A DNA stretch of 64,000 nt from an uncultured Myxococcales bacterium (GTDB lineage Bacteria; Myxococcota_A; UBA9042; DTJE01), in contig CAIOFV010000122.1 in assembly GCA_903857665.1 (NCBI GenBank), forward strand, positions 84,989 through 148,988, written 5' to 3'. Shown here piece by piece: positions 8,486 through 16,769 of the stretch. Position 1 is the first letter of the stretch. Each line of letters starts with the position of its first letter. The translations under genes were made by a program, and so were the position numbers. The notes beneath the pieces are model-generated. The model did no database searches. It was not told the origin of the DNA and saw only the letters and a program-made list of their open reading frames with translations.

Positions 8486-9754
8486 TCAGGCGGACTTCTC
8501 GGTCCAGACCCCCAGGATCTGCACGGTCGTCTCCACCGCCTTCGTCATCCAGTCCAGCGACACCCACTCCTTCAACGAGTGGAAGTTCTGCCCCCCCGCC
8601 CACAGGTTCGGCGTGGGCAGGCCCATCAGCGACAGGCGGGATCCATCGGTGCCACCGCGGATCGCCTTGCGGATCGGCTCGATCCCCTGGCGCCGGGCAG
8701 CCTCGAACGCGTAGTCCATCACGCGCGGGTGCTGCGCCATCACGAACCCCATGTTCCGGTATTGCTCCTTGACCTCGACGGTGATCCTGCAGCCCGGGAA
8801 GCGACGCTCGGCTTCCAACGCCGCAGCGCGCAGGGCATCGGCACGGTCGGCCAGGTCCTCGACCGTGAAGGCTCGCAGCAGTGCCTTGATTTCGACCTTG
8901 GTGACATCCCCCTTGATGTCGTAGGCATGCAGGTAGGGCTGCCTCTTGTCGGTGGTCTCGGGCAGGCGATCCCGAGGGATGGCCTCGATCAACGCGGCGG
9001 CGACACGCACGGCGTTGACCATCTTGCCCTTGGCGTACCCCGGGTGGACGTCCACGCCCTCGATCGTGATCTTGCCGGAATCGGCGCAGAAGGTCTCGTC
9101 CTCGATCTCGCCCGCGTCGGACCCGTCCAGCGTGTATGCGTACTGCGCGCCGAAGGCGGCCACGTCGAAGTGCTCCGTTCCCCGGCCCACCTCCTCGTCG
9201 GTCGTGAACGCCACCTTCACCGTGCCATGTTCGAACTCCGGGTGCTCGCGGAGCCATTCGACCACGGTGACGATCTCGGCGATGCCCGCCTTGTCGTCCG
9301 CGCCCAGCAACGTGGTCCCGTCGGTGGTGATCAGCGTGTGGCCCTTGCACAAGCCCAGGTTCGGCTCCTCGGAGGCCCGGATCACCACGTCGGGATTGGC
9401 AGGCAGGCGGATGTCGCCGCCGTCGTAGCCCTCGATCACCTGCGGCGCGACATTCGTCCCGCTGCAGCCGCAGGCCGTGTCCACGTGGGAAATCAGGCCG
9501 ATCGCCGGAACCCGGTTCGCGATCTGGGGCGGGTTGGCTGGGACCGTCGCGAACACGTATCCCCATTCGTCCATGCGCGCATCCACGCATCCCAGGGCCA
9601 GCAGATCCCGGGCCAGCAGGCGTCCCAGGTCCTTCTGCTTCTCGGTGGATGGGCTGGAGGTGGAATTCTCATCGGCCTGGGTGTCGATCTTCACGTATCG
9701 CAGGAAGCGCTCCAGCAACGCGCGCTGGAACTTCGGCTCGAGTTCGATCCGCAT
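8486..9754 (-). CDS. pepT: peptidase T (tripeptidase, M20B)
   Basis: 422 residues, the usual length for PepT, a cytoplasmic zinc aminotripeptidase that removes N-terminal residues from tripeptides. Seen: ISHVDTA (His 90, Asp 92), LLGADDKAG (bridging Asp), TTDEEVGRG (catalytic and metal Glu), the dimerisation-domain segment EDETFCADS, and GGTDGSRLSLMGLPTPN with NFHSLKEWV near the C-terminus, typical of the family. Start at 9754 preceded by GGAGG; an in-frame upstream start lacks one. Lies 43 nt upstream of the lipoprotein gene on the same strand. Confidence 0.95.
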   Translation of the reverse strand: MRIELEPKFQRALLERFLRYVKIDTQADENSTSSPSTEKQKDLGRLLARDLLALGCVDARMDEWGYVFATVPANPPQIANRVPAIGLISHVDTACGCSGTNVAPQVIEGYDGGDIRLPANPDVVIRASEEPNLGLCKGHTLITTDGTTLLGADDKAGIAEIVTVVEWLREHPEFEHGTVKVAFTTDEEVGRGTEHFDVAAFGAQYAYTLDGSDAGEIEDETFCADSGKITIEGVDVHPGYAKGKMVNAVRVAAALIEAIPRDRLPETTDKRQPYLHAYDIKGDVTKVEIKALLRAFTVEDLADRADALRAAALEAERRFPGCRITVEVKEQYRNMGFVMAQHPRVMDYAFEAARRQGIEPIRKAIRGGTDGSRLSLMGLPTPNLWAGGQNFHSLKEWVSLDWMTKAVETTVQILGVWTEKSA

Positions 9755-9839
9755 GATGGTCCCTCCTTCGTCGCGGCCGCGGGGAGCGACCGGAAGGCGA
9801 GTGTAGCGCAGCACGGGGGAGTTTCGGAAGGAGGGAAGG

Positions 9840-11114
9840 TCAGAGGCTGGCCATCACGGTGCAACTTCCGGCATCGCCGCCCTTGCATCCGGCGTCCAGC
9901 ACGATCCGGGCCTCGACCACGCTGGGTCGGACGCCATCGCCGTTGAGGTACCGGTCGCCCAGGTCCGCGCACGCGCCCCTGCCCGGGTGCAGTTCGCACT
10001 GCTCCTTCAGCAGGCGCTCCCCGGAGGCCTCGTCGGCCGCCACCCCGAAGCCGTCGATCAGGCTGTCCGCCACCTGCTTGCAGAACGGCTCGGACGCGGG
10101 GCCCTCCTCGGCACACATCCGGGACGCGTACCGGAAGGCCCGGCGGGCCAGGCCCGAATCGATCATTTCCAGCGCCTGCATGTACAGGAAGGTCGCCGCG
10201 TTCTCGCAGGCCTTCACGTTGCCGAGGTCGCAGCCCTTTTCGAACAGCGCCAGCGCCTTCCCCGAGGTCAGGTCCTCCAGCAGGCCGGCCGCGTTGTTGC
10301 ATTGTGCGCCATCCCCCAGCCTGCAGCCCCTTTCCAGGTTGTCGAAAGCCCTCCCGAGGTCCGCCTTGACCATCCGGCCGTCGCCGTACAGCGTCGCGGC
10401 CAGCGCGCACGCCCGGGGCTCGTGCCGCTCGCATCCGCGCAGGGCGAACGAAACGGCCTTCGGGCCGTCGGGGGCACCGAGCACGTCCGCCGCATGCCAG
10501 GAGGCGAGGGTCAGGCAGGCCATGCCGCCGCCGGCGTCGCAGGCCTGGGACGCGATGCGCAACGCGGTCGGAAGGTCGGCGGGAGTGCCCATGCCGGCAC
10601 GGGTGGCCTCGGCCAGGTTCGCACAGCCGCCCGCCGAACCCTGTCCGCATGCCTTCCGGAACAGTCCCAGCGCCCGGACGGGGTCGCGCGGTACGAGGCT
10701 GCCTTCTGCCAGGATTCGCCCCAGCGCGTTGCAGCCTTCGATGTCGCCCCCGTCGCACGCCCGGATGAACAGTTCCTGGGCCCGCCAGCCGTCCGGTTCG
10801 GTGCCGATGCCGTCCCTGGACAGCCCGCCCGCCTCGAAGCACCCGTCCATCCGGCCGAGGTCGCAGGCCGCCACGAACGCGGACAGGGCGTCCGCCTTGC
10901 GCTGCTTCGCGCCCGGTCCACGGAGCAGCAGGTCGCCGGTGACGAAGCAGGCAGATGCGTCCTTGTCCCGACAGGCCGTCTGGCAGGCCTTCACGTCGCG
11001 GCAGGCACGGGGCTGGGTCCAGGAGGGCTGGGCGGGCAGGGCGTAGGAGGTTCCAGACAGGGCGACCGCCAGGATCGCGGCCATCGGAAATAGTGCCATC
11101 CTGACGGAAACCAT
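9840..11114 (-). CDS. exported Cys-rich Sel1-repeat protein (Hcp-like)
   Basis: 424 residues with an N-terminal signal peptide (cleavage probably after ALA near residue 27). About ten Sel1-like helical repeats follow, many with a Cys in each helix (units such as ACDGGDIEGCNALGRI and ACGQGSAGGCANLAEA). Paired Cys in Sel1 repeats is the hallmark of the Helicobacter cysteine-rich (Hcp) proteins, where they form disulfides within each repeat. This supports a periplasmic or secreted location. Start at 11114 has GGGAGG 6 nt upstream; a much longer open frame upstream lacks a start signal and overlaps the divergent flavoprotein gene. Likely a protein-binding scaffold; partner unknown. Confidence 0.92.
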   Translation of the reverse strand: MVSVRMALFPMAAILAVALSGTSYALPAQPSWTQPRACRDVKACQTACRDKDASACFVTGDLLLRGPGAKQRKADALSAFVAACDLGRMDGCFEAGGLSRDGIGTEPDGWRAQELFIRACDGGDIEGCNALGRILAEGSLVPRDPVRALGLFRKACGQGSAGGCANLAEATRAGMGTPADLPTALRIASQACDAGGGMACLTLASWHAADVLGAPDGPKAVSFALRGCERHEPRACALAATLYGDGRMVKADLGRAFDNLERGCRLGDGAQCNNAAGLLEDLTSGKALALFEKGCDLGNVKACENAATFLYMQALEMIDSGLARRAFRYASRMCAEEGPASEPFCKQVADSLIDGFGVAADEASGERLLKEQCELHPGRGACADLGDRYLNGDGVRPSVVEARIVLDAGCKGGDAGSCTVMASL

Positions 11115-11234
11115 CGGATCCTCCCGCGCCGGAACCTCCAGAGGTTCAAGCGACACACTTCCTTCGGCAGATCGGATCGATTTCTGAAGGGCCGGATTCC
11201 CGGCTCCGTCCGGAAGAGGCCCGGGGGCGTCCCG

Positions 11235-11260
11235 GGCGATCTTCAGCAGGCGATCTTCAG
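11235..11260 (+). promoter_or_regulatory. 12-bp direct repeat next to the -35 box
   Basis: GGCGATCTTCAG occurs exactly twice (11235-11246 and 11249-11260), separated by CA, and the second copy ends 4 nt before the TTGACC of the flavoprotein promoter. The position suits an activator-binding direct repeat. Confidence 0.6.
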
Positions 11261-11264
11261 AACC

Positions 11265-11293
11265 TTGACCCCGGGGATGCCTGTTCCTATCCT
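11265..11293 (+). promoter_or_regulatory. promoter of the HI0933-type flavoprotein
   Basis: TTGACC (11265-11270), 17-nt spacer, TATCCT (11288-11293). Predicted transcription start near 11300, upstream of either candidate start codon. Confidence 0.6.
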
Positions 11294-11343
11294 GCGAGCG
11301 GGTCGGATGCGGCGTGCATCGCTGTCTTGTCGGGGGTCCAGCA

Positions 11344-12573
11344 GTGCGTGTGGCGATCATCGGGGGCGGGGCGTCGGGCATGGTGGCGGCCATCGCCGCG
11401 TCGCGACCGGGCGTCGAGGTGCTCCTCTTCGAAAAGGGCGAGCGCGTGGGCCGGAAGCTGCTCGCCACGGGGAACGGCCGCTGCAACCTGACGAACCTCG
11501 ACCTCGACCCCGTCCATTTCCACGGCAGCCTCCCCGCATTTTCCCGCCCCGTGCTGGCACGGCACGACGCCGCCTGGACGCTCCGGTTCTTCGGGGCCCT
11601 GGGCATCACGCCGGTCGTCGAGGACCGGGACCGGGTCTTCCCCCGGTCGGGCCAGGCATCCAGCGTCCTCGATGTTCTGCGGTGGCGGATGGAGGAACTG
11701 GGGGCCCAGGTCCGTTGCAAGGGGACCGTGAGGGACGTCCGCGTGTCGGGGCGCGCATTCCAGGTGTTCGCGGATTCGGCCCTGCCGGAAACGGTCGATC
11801 GGGTCGTGCTGGCCACCGGGGGGCGCGCCGCCCCGACGCTGGGCGGCGACGTCAGCGGATACGCCCTGGCGCACGCGCTGGGGCACCGGATCATCGAACC
11901 GTTTCCCGCTCTCGCTCCGTTGCGCCTGTCCAGCCCGTGGCTGCGGCAGGTGCAGGGCACGCGCTTCGACGGCGCGGTCGAGGTGCTGGCCGGGGGCGAG
12001 ATCGTGGCCTCGGCCCGCGGGGAGGTGCTGTTCACCGAGCATGGCGCCTCCGGTCCGGCGGTGCTGGATGTCAGCCGGGTCGCCGGCGAGCGGTTGCTGG
12101 CCGGCCAGCCGGTCCGGTTGAACGTGATCCTCGCACCGGACCTCGAGCCGGACGCCCTGCGGCGCGAGATCGACCGCCGCTTCGAGCAGTTGCCGCAGCG
12201 GCCCGTTTCGACCGTGCTGGTCGGTTTCCTGAACAAGCGCCTGGTGCCCGCCGTGCTGCGCGAGTCGGGCCTGGCGGACCTGGAGCGGTGCGCGGGCGCC
12301 GTTCCCGCGGAGGCGCGGGGGCGCATCGCCGAGGTCCTGGAAGGCTGGCCCTTCGACGTGGCCGGCACCGGCCCCTGGGCGCACGCCCAGGTCACCGCCG
12401 GGGGGGTGGACGTCGCCGAGGTGGACCCGGGCACGCTGGAGTCCCGCCGGGTCCCGAACCTGTTCCTCGCGGGCGAGATGCTGGACGTCGATGGCGACTG
12501 CGGCGGGTTCAACCTGCAGTGGGCCTGGGCATCCGGCCACGTGGCCGGCGAGGGCGCGTCGCGTCCGGCGTGA
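11344..12573 (+). CDS. HI0933/BaiN-like NAD(P)/FAD-dependent oxidoreductase
   Basis: 409 residues from the GTG at 11344; an in-frame ATG at 11314 would add 10. The GTG is preferred because it opens the first Rossmann strand (VAIIGGGASGMVAA) as in the family and GGGGG lies 7 nt upstream. Other hallmarks: GRKLLATGNGRCNLTN after the first helix, VLATGG, and the C-terminal AGEMLDVDGDCGGFNLQWA, which closes the FAD site. The family is soluble and cytoplasmic; members include the bile-acid enzyme BaiN, but most have no known substrate. A clear promoter and a direct repeat lie upstream. Confidence 0.92.
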   Translation: MRVAIIGGGASGMVAAIAASRPGVEVLLFEKGERVGRKLLATGNGRCNLTNLDLDPVHFHGSLPAFSRPVLARHDAAWTLRFFGALGITPVVEDRDRVFPRSGQASSVLDVLRWRMEELGAQVRCKGTVRDVRVSGRAFQVFADSALPETVDRVVLATGGRAAPTLGGDVSGYALAHALGHRIIEPFPALAPLRLSSPWLRQVQGTRFDGAVEVLAGGEIVASARGEVLFTEHGASGPAVLDVSRVAGERLLAGQPVRLNVILAPDLEPDALRREIDRRFEQLPQRPVSTVLVGFLNKRLVPAVLRESGLADLERCAGAVPAEARGRIAEVLEGWPFDVAGTGPWAHAQVTAGGVDVAEVDPGTLESRRVPNLFLAGEMLDVDGDCGGFNLQWAWASGHVAGEGASRPA

Positions 12574-12619
12574 ACCCGGCCGGGCCTCCCCGAAGTACGT
12601 CAATCGCTGTCAGAATCCC

Positions 12620-12647
12620 TTGCCTTCGCCTTCGGATTCCGTTAATT
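12620..12647 (+). promoter_or_regulatory. putative promoter of the YqiA-like esterase
   Basis: TTGCCT (12620-12625), 16-nt spacer, TTAATT (12642-12647), in a locally AT-richer gap about 30 nt before the GTG start. Confidence 0.4.
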
Positions 12648-12677
12648 CAGGTGGACGGGCCGGAAAGGGATCAGGAC

Positions 12678-13313
12678 GTGTTTCGGTACGCCTACCTTCA
12701 CGGATTTGCATCCAGCCCCAAGTCCTACAAGGGCATGGTGCTGGCCAAGGCGTTCGCCCGTCACGGGGTGCGCCTGGAACTGCCCGACCTCAACGCGCCC
12801 TCCTTCCAGAGCCTGACGATGACGGACATGCTGGACGCCATGGACCGCCTGGATGCGGACGGGGACACCGAGTGGCGGCTGGTCGGATCCAGCCTTGGCG
12901 GGTACGTGGCAGCCTTGTGGGCGCAATACAACGGCCTTCGCGTGGATCGGCTGGTTCTGCTGGCTCCCGGGTTCGGGCTGCAGGATCACTGGGAACGCCT
13001 GGTGGGCCCGGGTGGCACCGACCGCTGGCGCGTCTCGGGTGAAATGGAGTTTCCCGACGCCGCCGGAATCCTGACGCCCGTGCACTGGGACCTGGTCGAA
13101 GACCTCGAGATGTACCCTCGGATCCCCGAGGTGCCCTGCCCGACGCTGATCGTGCACGGGAGCGCCGACGAGGTCGTCCCGATCGAATCGTCCCGTGAAT
13201 ACGCCCGTTCCCGCCCCAAGGTCCGACTGGTGGAACTGCCCGACGGTCACCTGCTGCACGACAGCATCTTCCGGGTCGAGGCCGAAATCCTCAAGTTCTT
13301 CCGGCTGGTGTGA
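12678..13313 (+). CDS. YqiA-like alpha/beta-hydrolase (esterase)
   Basis: 211 residues, close to the roughly 190 of YqiA/UPF0227 esterases. Seen: YLHGFASSP (oxyanion region), VGSSLGGY with nucleophile Ser 72, HGSADEVVP carrying the acid and DGHLLHD carrying the catalytic His. Start at the GTG at 12678, which directly precedes the first strand; an AGGA lies a few nt upstream. Cytoplasmic, no signal peptide. Physiological ester unknown. Its stop is 7 nt from the stop of the convergent dehydrogenase gene. Confidence 0.9.
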   Translation: MFRYAYLHGFASSPKSYKGMVLAKAFARHGVRLELPDLNAPSFQSLTMTDMLDAMDRLDADGDTEWRLVGSSLGGYVAALWAQYNGLRVDRLVLLAPGFGLQDHWERLVGPGGTDRWRVSGEMEFPDAAGILTPVHWDLVEDLEMYPRIPEVPCPTLIVHGSADEVVPIESSREYARSRPKVRLVELPDGHLLHDSIFRVEAEILKFFRLV

Positions 13314-13320
13314 CGACCGC

Positions 13321-14145
13321 TCAGGGCTTCTTGCGGGCCTGTGTCGCCCTCAGGCTGGCCGCGCCCTGCTTCAGCGCCATGGCCAGCAGGCACGGGAAGT
13401 GCCGGGCGACAAGCACGGCGGCCTTGCCGTGCACCGTGATGACGGCCTCGCGACGGCGGCAGGCGATCGCGTTGACCATCTTCCGGGCCGCGACGTCGGT
13501 GCGCATCATCAGCCAGGCGGGCACCGGGTCCTTGGCCCCCGCCTTCGGCAGGCCCTTGTTGTCCAGCGTCCGGATCTCGCTGTCCACGTAGCCGGGATGG
13601 ATCGTGGTGACGGACACACCGTAGGGCGCCATTTCCGCCCAGAAGGCCTCGCCCAGCGATCGGACCGCCGCCTTGCTCATCTGGTAGGGCGAGCCGCCGC
13701 CGCCGCTGACGAACGCGGCCACGCTGCCCATCAGCGCGAACGAGCCCTTGCGGGCCTTCACGTCCTCCACGGTCGCCTGCAGCGTCCGCAGCAGCCCGAA
13801 GACGTTGGTTTCGAACTGCCGGCGATAGTCGTCCAGTTTCAGGCGGTCCACCCGGCCCACGACCCCGAAGCCGGCGTTGGCCACCACCACGTCGATGCCG
13901 CCAAGCTCCGCCCGGATGCGGGCCGCGGCCTCCTCAAGCTCGCCATCCACCGTGACGTCGCACCGGACCGCGATCGCCTTCGCGCCCTTCCCGCGGAGTT
14001 CCTCGCACAGCGCCAGCAACCGATCCTCGCGCCGGGCACCCACGGCAATGGACGCCCCGCGGGCTGCGAACTCGCGCGCCATCGCCTCGCCGATGCCCGA
14101 CGATGCGCCCGTGATGAACACCACCTTGCCATCGAAGCGCTTCAT
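13321..14145 (-). CDS. short-chain dehydrogenase/reductase
   Basis: 274-residue classical SDR. Cofactor motif TGASSGIG near residue 12; the basic residues in GARREDR just after strand 2 favour NADP(H). NAGFG follows strand 4, and the active site is Tyr 154 and Lys 158 (YQMSK) with Ser in the preceding strand region (LMGSVAAF). The C-terminal tail is rich in Ala and Lys. Start at 14145 has GGAGGG 8 nt upstream. Substrate cannot be inferred; the overall look is of the DltE/YqjQ-like general SDRs. Confidence 0.93.
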   Translation of the reverse strand: MKRFDGKVVFITGASSGIGEAMAREFAARGASIAVGARREDRLLALCEELRGKGAKAIAVRCDVTVDGELEEAAARIRAELGGIDVVVANAGFGVVGRVDRLKLDDYRRQFETNVFGLLRTLQATVEDVKARKGSFALMGSVAAFVSGGGGSPYQMSKAAVRSLGEAFWAEMAPYGVSVTTIHPGYVDSEIRTLDNKGLPKAGAKDPVPAWLMMRTDVAARKMVNAIACRRREAVITVHGKAAVLVARHFPCLLAMALKQGAASLRATQARKKP

Positions 14146-14285
14146 GTCGGGGTCCCTCCGTTGCTCGAACGGTTTTACCCGGAATCGCCGGGGGATGGAA
14201 GGTCTGCCGCGGGACGTGAGCCGCACGGACCGCGTCGATCCCCGCGCCGACTCGAGGGGCGGCGGCGCGGTGTCAGGCCCGAGGA

Positions 14286-14315
14286 TTGCCCGGGCTCGCC
14301 GGGTTGCGATACAGT
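14286..14315 (+). promoter_or_regulatory. putative promoter of the phosphotransferase gene
   Basis: TTGCCC (14286-14291), 18-nt spacer, TACAGT (14310-14315), about 17 nt before the ATG at 14333, so the 5' leader would be short. Confidence 0.45.
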
Positions 14316-14332
14316 CGTCGCCAGGAGTGACG

Positions 14333-15277
14333 ATGCCCCGCAACCCTCACCATCGCGACCCCATCGTCGCAGCCGTCCTCGGCCGATACGCGGGAGGGCA
14401 TCCCGTCGCGGCAGGCCTGCTCGCCCGGAGGCCCGGCCACGCCGCGATCGCCCGTGTCTGGCTGCTGGGCGACTCCTACGTGCTGCGTGCCCGGAGCCTT
14501 TCGGCCCGAACCTGCGCCGAGTTCGTTCGCGAATGCGCGCTGCTGAGCCAGGTACGGGGAGAACTCCCCTTCCAGGTACCTGGAAACCTCGCCACCGACG
14601 ACGGCGAGGCATGCGTGCTTGCCGACGGGGCATTGTGGACGCTTCACCGGTTCCTCCCGGGACACGTGCTGCGCCCCTGGCAGCAGTTGCACCGGGCCCC
14701 CGACGACGAGCGGCGACGACTGGTGGAAACGCTGCGCGTACTGCACGACGCGACCGTCGGCCTGACGACCGCTCGTCCGGATGCGGGGTGGCTGGTTGCC
14801 GACGCCGGGGTACGGTACGGCGAGGTCCGGGAATCCCTGCCCCCGGCCGTGCGGGCCCGGGTGGAAACGGCGCTCGAGCGCCACGCGGTGCACGCAGCAT
14901 CGCTGGCGCCGAACGAGGCGGCTTTCGTGCACGGCGATTTCCATTGGGGGAACCTGCTGGTGGATGACGCGGGACGCGTCACCGGGATGGTGGATCTGGA
15001 CTGGTGCCGCATCGCAAGCCCCGTCGAGGACGTCGCCTACACGGCGATGATGCTGGCGCGCGATTGCGACGGCGGCCGGCCGCGGCTGGACGAAACGGAC
15101 CGCGTGATCTCGTGGTACGGCCTCGCTCCCCGGCACCGGGATGCGCTCCGCGAGGCGATGATCCTGTACGCGCTCTTCGACGTACACCTGTTCACGGTGG
15201 CGCGTGAACTGCCCGACCGCCAGCGCTACGTGGAGTGCCAGACCCGGCTGTTGGCCGGGATCTGCGCCGAGGCATGA
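14333..15277 (+). CDS. APH-family phosphotransferase (choline/aminoglycoside kinase fold)
   Basis: 314 residues. Protein-kinase-like fold with the Brenner motif FVHGDFHWGNLLVDD (His 200, Asp 202, Asn 207) and the metal-binding Asp in MVDLDWC about 20 residues later. ATP-dependent phosphorylation of a small molecule (sugar, choline, homoserine or antibiotic) is the family role; nothing here selects a substrate. Start at 14333 with AGGAG 5 nt upstream. Soluble. Convergent with the next small gene. Confidence 0.88.
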   Translation: MPRNPHHRDPIVAAVLGRYAGGHPVAAGLLARRPGHAAIARVWLLGDSYVLRARSLSARTCAEFVRECALLSQVRGELPFQVPGNLATDDGEACVLADGALWTLHRFLPGHVLRPWQQLHRAPDDERRRLVETLRVLHDATVGLTTARPDAGWLVADAGVRYGEVRESLPPAVRARVETALERHAVHAASLAPNEAAFVHGDFHWGNLLVDDAGRVTGMVDLDWCRIASPVEDVAYTAMMLARDCDGGRPRLDETDRVISWYGLAPRHRDALREAMILYALFDVHLFTVARELPDRQRYVECQTRLLAGICAEA

Positions 15278-15281
15278 CGGG

Positions 15282-15704
15282 TCAGGGGCAGAACCAACCC
15301 CGGAAGGCCGCCGCCAGGTCCTCCTGCGAAGCCACCGCTGCACCGGAGGCCAACGGGAACAGGCGAATGGAAACGGTCAGCCCGCCGCCCCAGGGCCACC
15401 AGGCGCCCACGACCAGCACGTCCTGCGCAGGATCGGTGGACAGGATGAACTGCCCCGCCCGCACCCCGCCGATGCCGTCCGCCAGTTTCGCCACAGCGAC
15501 CGGGGCACGGCCCACGTTGGCATGGTCCCATCGGGACGGGAGGCTCGCCGCCAGGGAGGCCAGGATATCCGGGGCCTCTGCCGCTGTGAACGTCGCCAGC
15601 GCCGCGTTGAAGCGCGCGTCCCAGGACCAGCGCAGCCGACCCGCGTTCCCGGCAATCAGGTCCCTGCAGGCGCGCTCGACCTGTGTCCACTGACCTTCGC
15701 TCAT
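15282..15704 (-). CDS. hypothetical protein, 140 residues
   Basis: Not recognised. A small soluble protein with no signal peptide or membrane segment. An N-terminal helical half with Trp residues is followed by a strand-rich half (ILSTDPAQDVLVVGAWWPWG, LTVSIRLFPL). Codon use and third-position GC match the neighbours. GGGAGA lies 8 nt before the ATG. It lies 48 nt downstream of the PfkB kinase gene on the same strand? No: the kinase gene ends at 15753 on the same strand, so this gene may be the last of that transcript. Function unknown. Confidence 0.72.
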   Translation of the reverse strand: MSEGQWTQVERACRDLIAGNAGRLRWSWDARFNAALATFTAAEAPDILASLAASLPSRWDHANVGRAPVAVAKLADGIGGVRAGQFILSTDPAQDVLVVGAWWPWGGGLTVSIRLFPLASGAAVASQEDLAAAFRGWFCP

Positions 15705-15752
15705 CGTGCCGCTCTCCCTGAATGAAAAGGGAACCTGGACCGTGATCCTGCC

Positions 15753-16769
15753 TCAAGCGCCCGCGGTTTGCGAGGAAACGGGTTCCTCGACGGGCGCGGG
15801 GGGGCGCGCGCCGAGCCAGGCGCAGGAGCGGGCGCCAGCCGCCACGGCCAGTCCGCAGGCCTCGAGCAGCGTCAGGCCATCCAGGAGGGCTCCGATGAGG
15901 GCTGCCGCGAAGGCGTCACCGGCCCCGGTCGAATCGAGGACCCGTTCGGCCTGGACCGGCGGCACGGGGAACGGGCCGGCTCCCGGCCCGGTGGCGAATG
16001 CCCCCCGCTCGCCGCGGGTCGTGACCACGCATGGCACCGTCGCGGACAACCGCTCCAGGTAGCGCGCCAGATCCGCGTCCGACAGGGGCGCATCGACCGC
16101 CGCTTCACCGTCCCGGCACCCCCCGTGATCCGGGCCGCCGGCCAGCAGCGCGCACAGTCCCGGCAGCACCCCTTCCCGAACCTGCAGCAGCGCCAGCCCC
16201 GGAAGCATTGCCGCCAGGCGCTCGCGCGCGGCAGGACGATGCGGCAGGTCGTGCAGATCCAGCGAGGACGGCCGGCCGGCCCGCCGCCGCAGCAGTTCGG
16301 GCCCCGCCTCCGATACCCGGTCCAGGTGCAGCCAGCGTGCGCCCAGAAGCAGGTCGTCCCCGATGTCGCGGGCAGGCAGGGGAGGGGCCGAACGCGGAGG
16401 CACATCGACCCGGAACTGCACCCGGGCGGTGCCCGCCTCGACCAGCAGGACGCTCCGCTTGGTGCTGCGCCCGGGCGCCCGTTCCACCCGGGTGTGGATT
16501 CCCCGTTCCAGCAGGTCGTTGACGCACCGGCGACCGGCCTCGTCGTCCCCGACCCGCCCGGCAAACGCCACGCGCAGGCCGGCCGCGGCCGCCGCGACGG
16601 CCACGTTCGCTGCCGAGCCTCCGCCTCGCTCCACGACCCGGAGGGCGGCGTCGAGGATCGCATCCACGCCGGCCAGATCGACCCGGTCGTCCAGCGGCAG
16701 GCGCTGGACCAGCGCCGAGGTTTCCCACGTCAGCGTCCCGGTCGCCAGGAGGTCGATCCCTTCCGTCAT
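15753..16769 (-). CDS. PfkB-family carbohydrate/nucleoside kinase
   Basis: 338-residue ribokinase-superfamily protein that phosphorylates a sugar or nucleoside. N-terminal signature GGGSAANVAVAAAAAG binds substrate; the C-terminal signature is DSTGAGDAFAAALIGALL with catalytic base Asp 285 in the anion hole. The interior VVTTRGERGAFA is also typical. Start ATG at 16769 overlaps the stop of the glycosyltransferase gene by 4 nt (ATGA), which implies coupling. The exact sugar is unknown; pairing with a GT2 gene hints at envelope sugar supply, an inference. Confidence 0.9.
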   Translation of the reverse strand: MTEGIDLLATGTLTWETSALVQRLPLDDRVDLAGVDAILDAALRVVERGGGSAANVAVAAAAAGLRVAFAGRVGDDEAGRRCVNDLLERGIHTRVERAPGRSTKRSVLLVEAGTARVQFRVDVPPRSAPPLPARDIGDDLLLGARWLHLDRVSEAGPELLRRRAGRPSSLDLHDLPHRPAARERLAAMLPGLALLQVREGVLPGLCALLAGGPDHGGCRDGEAAVDAPLSDADLARYLERLSATVPCVVTTRGERGAFATGPGAGPFPVPPVQAERVLDSTGAGDAFAAALIGALLDGLTLLEACGLAVAAGARSCAWLGARPPAPVEEPVSSQTAGA

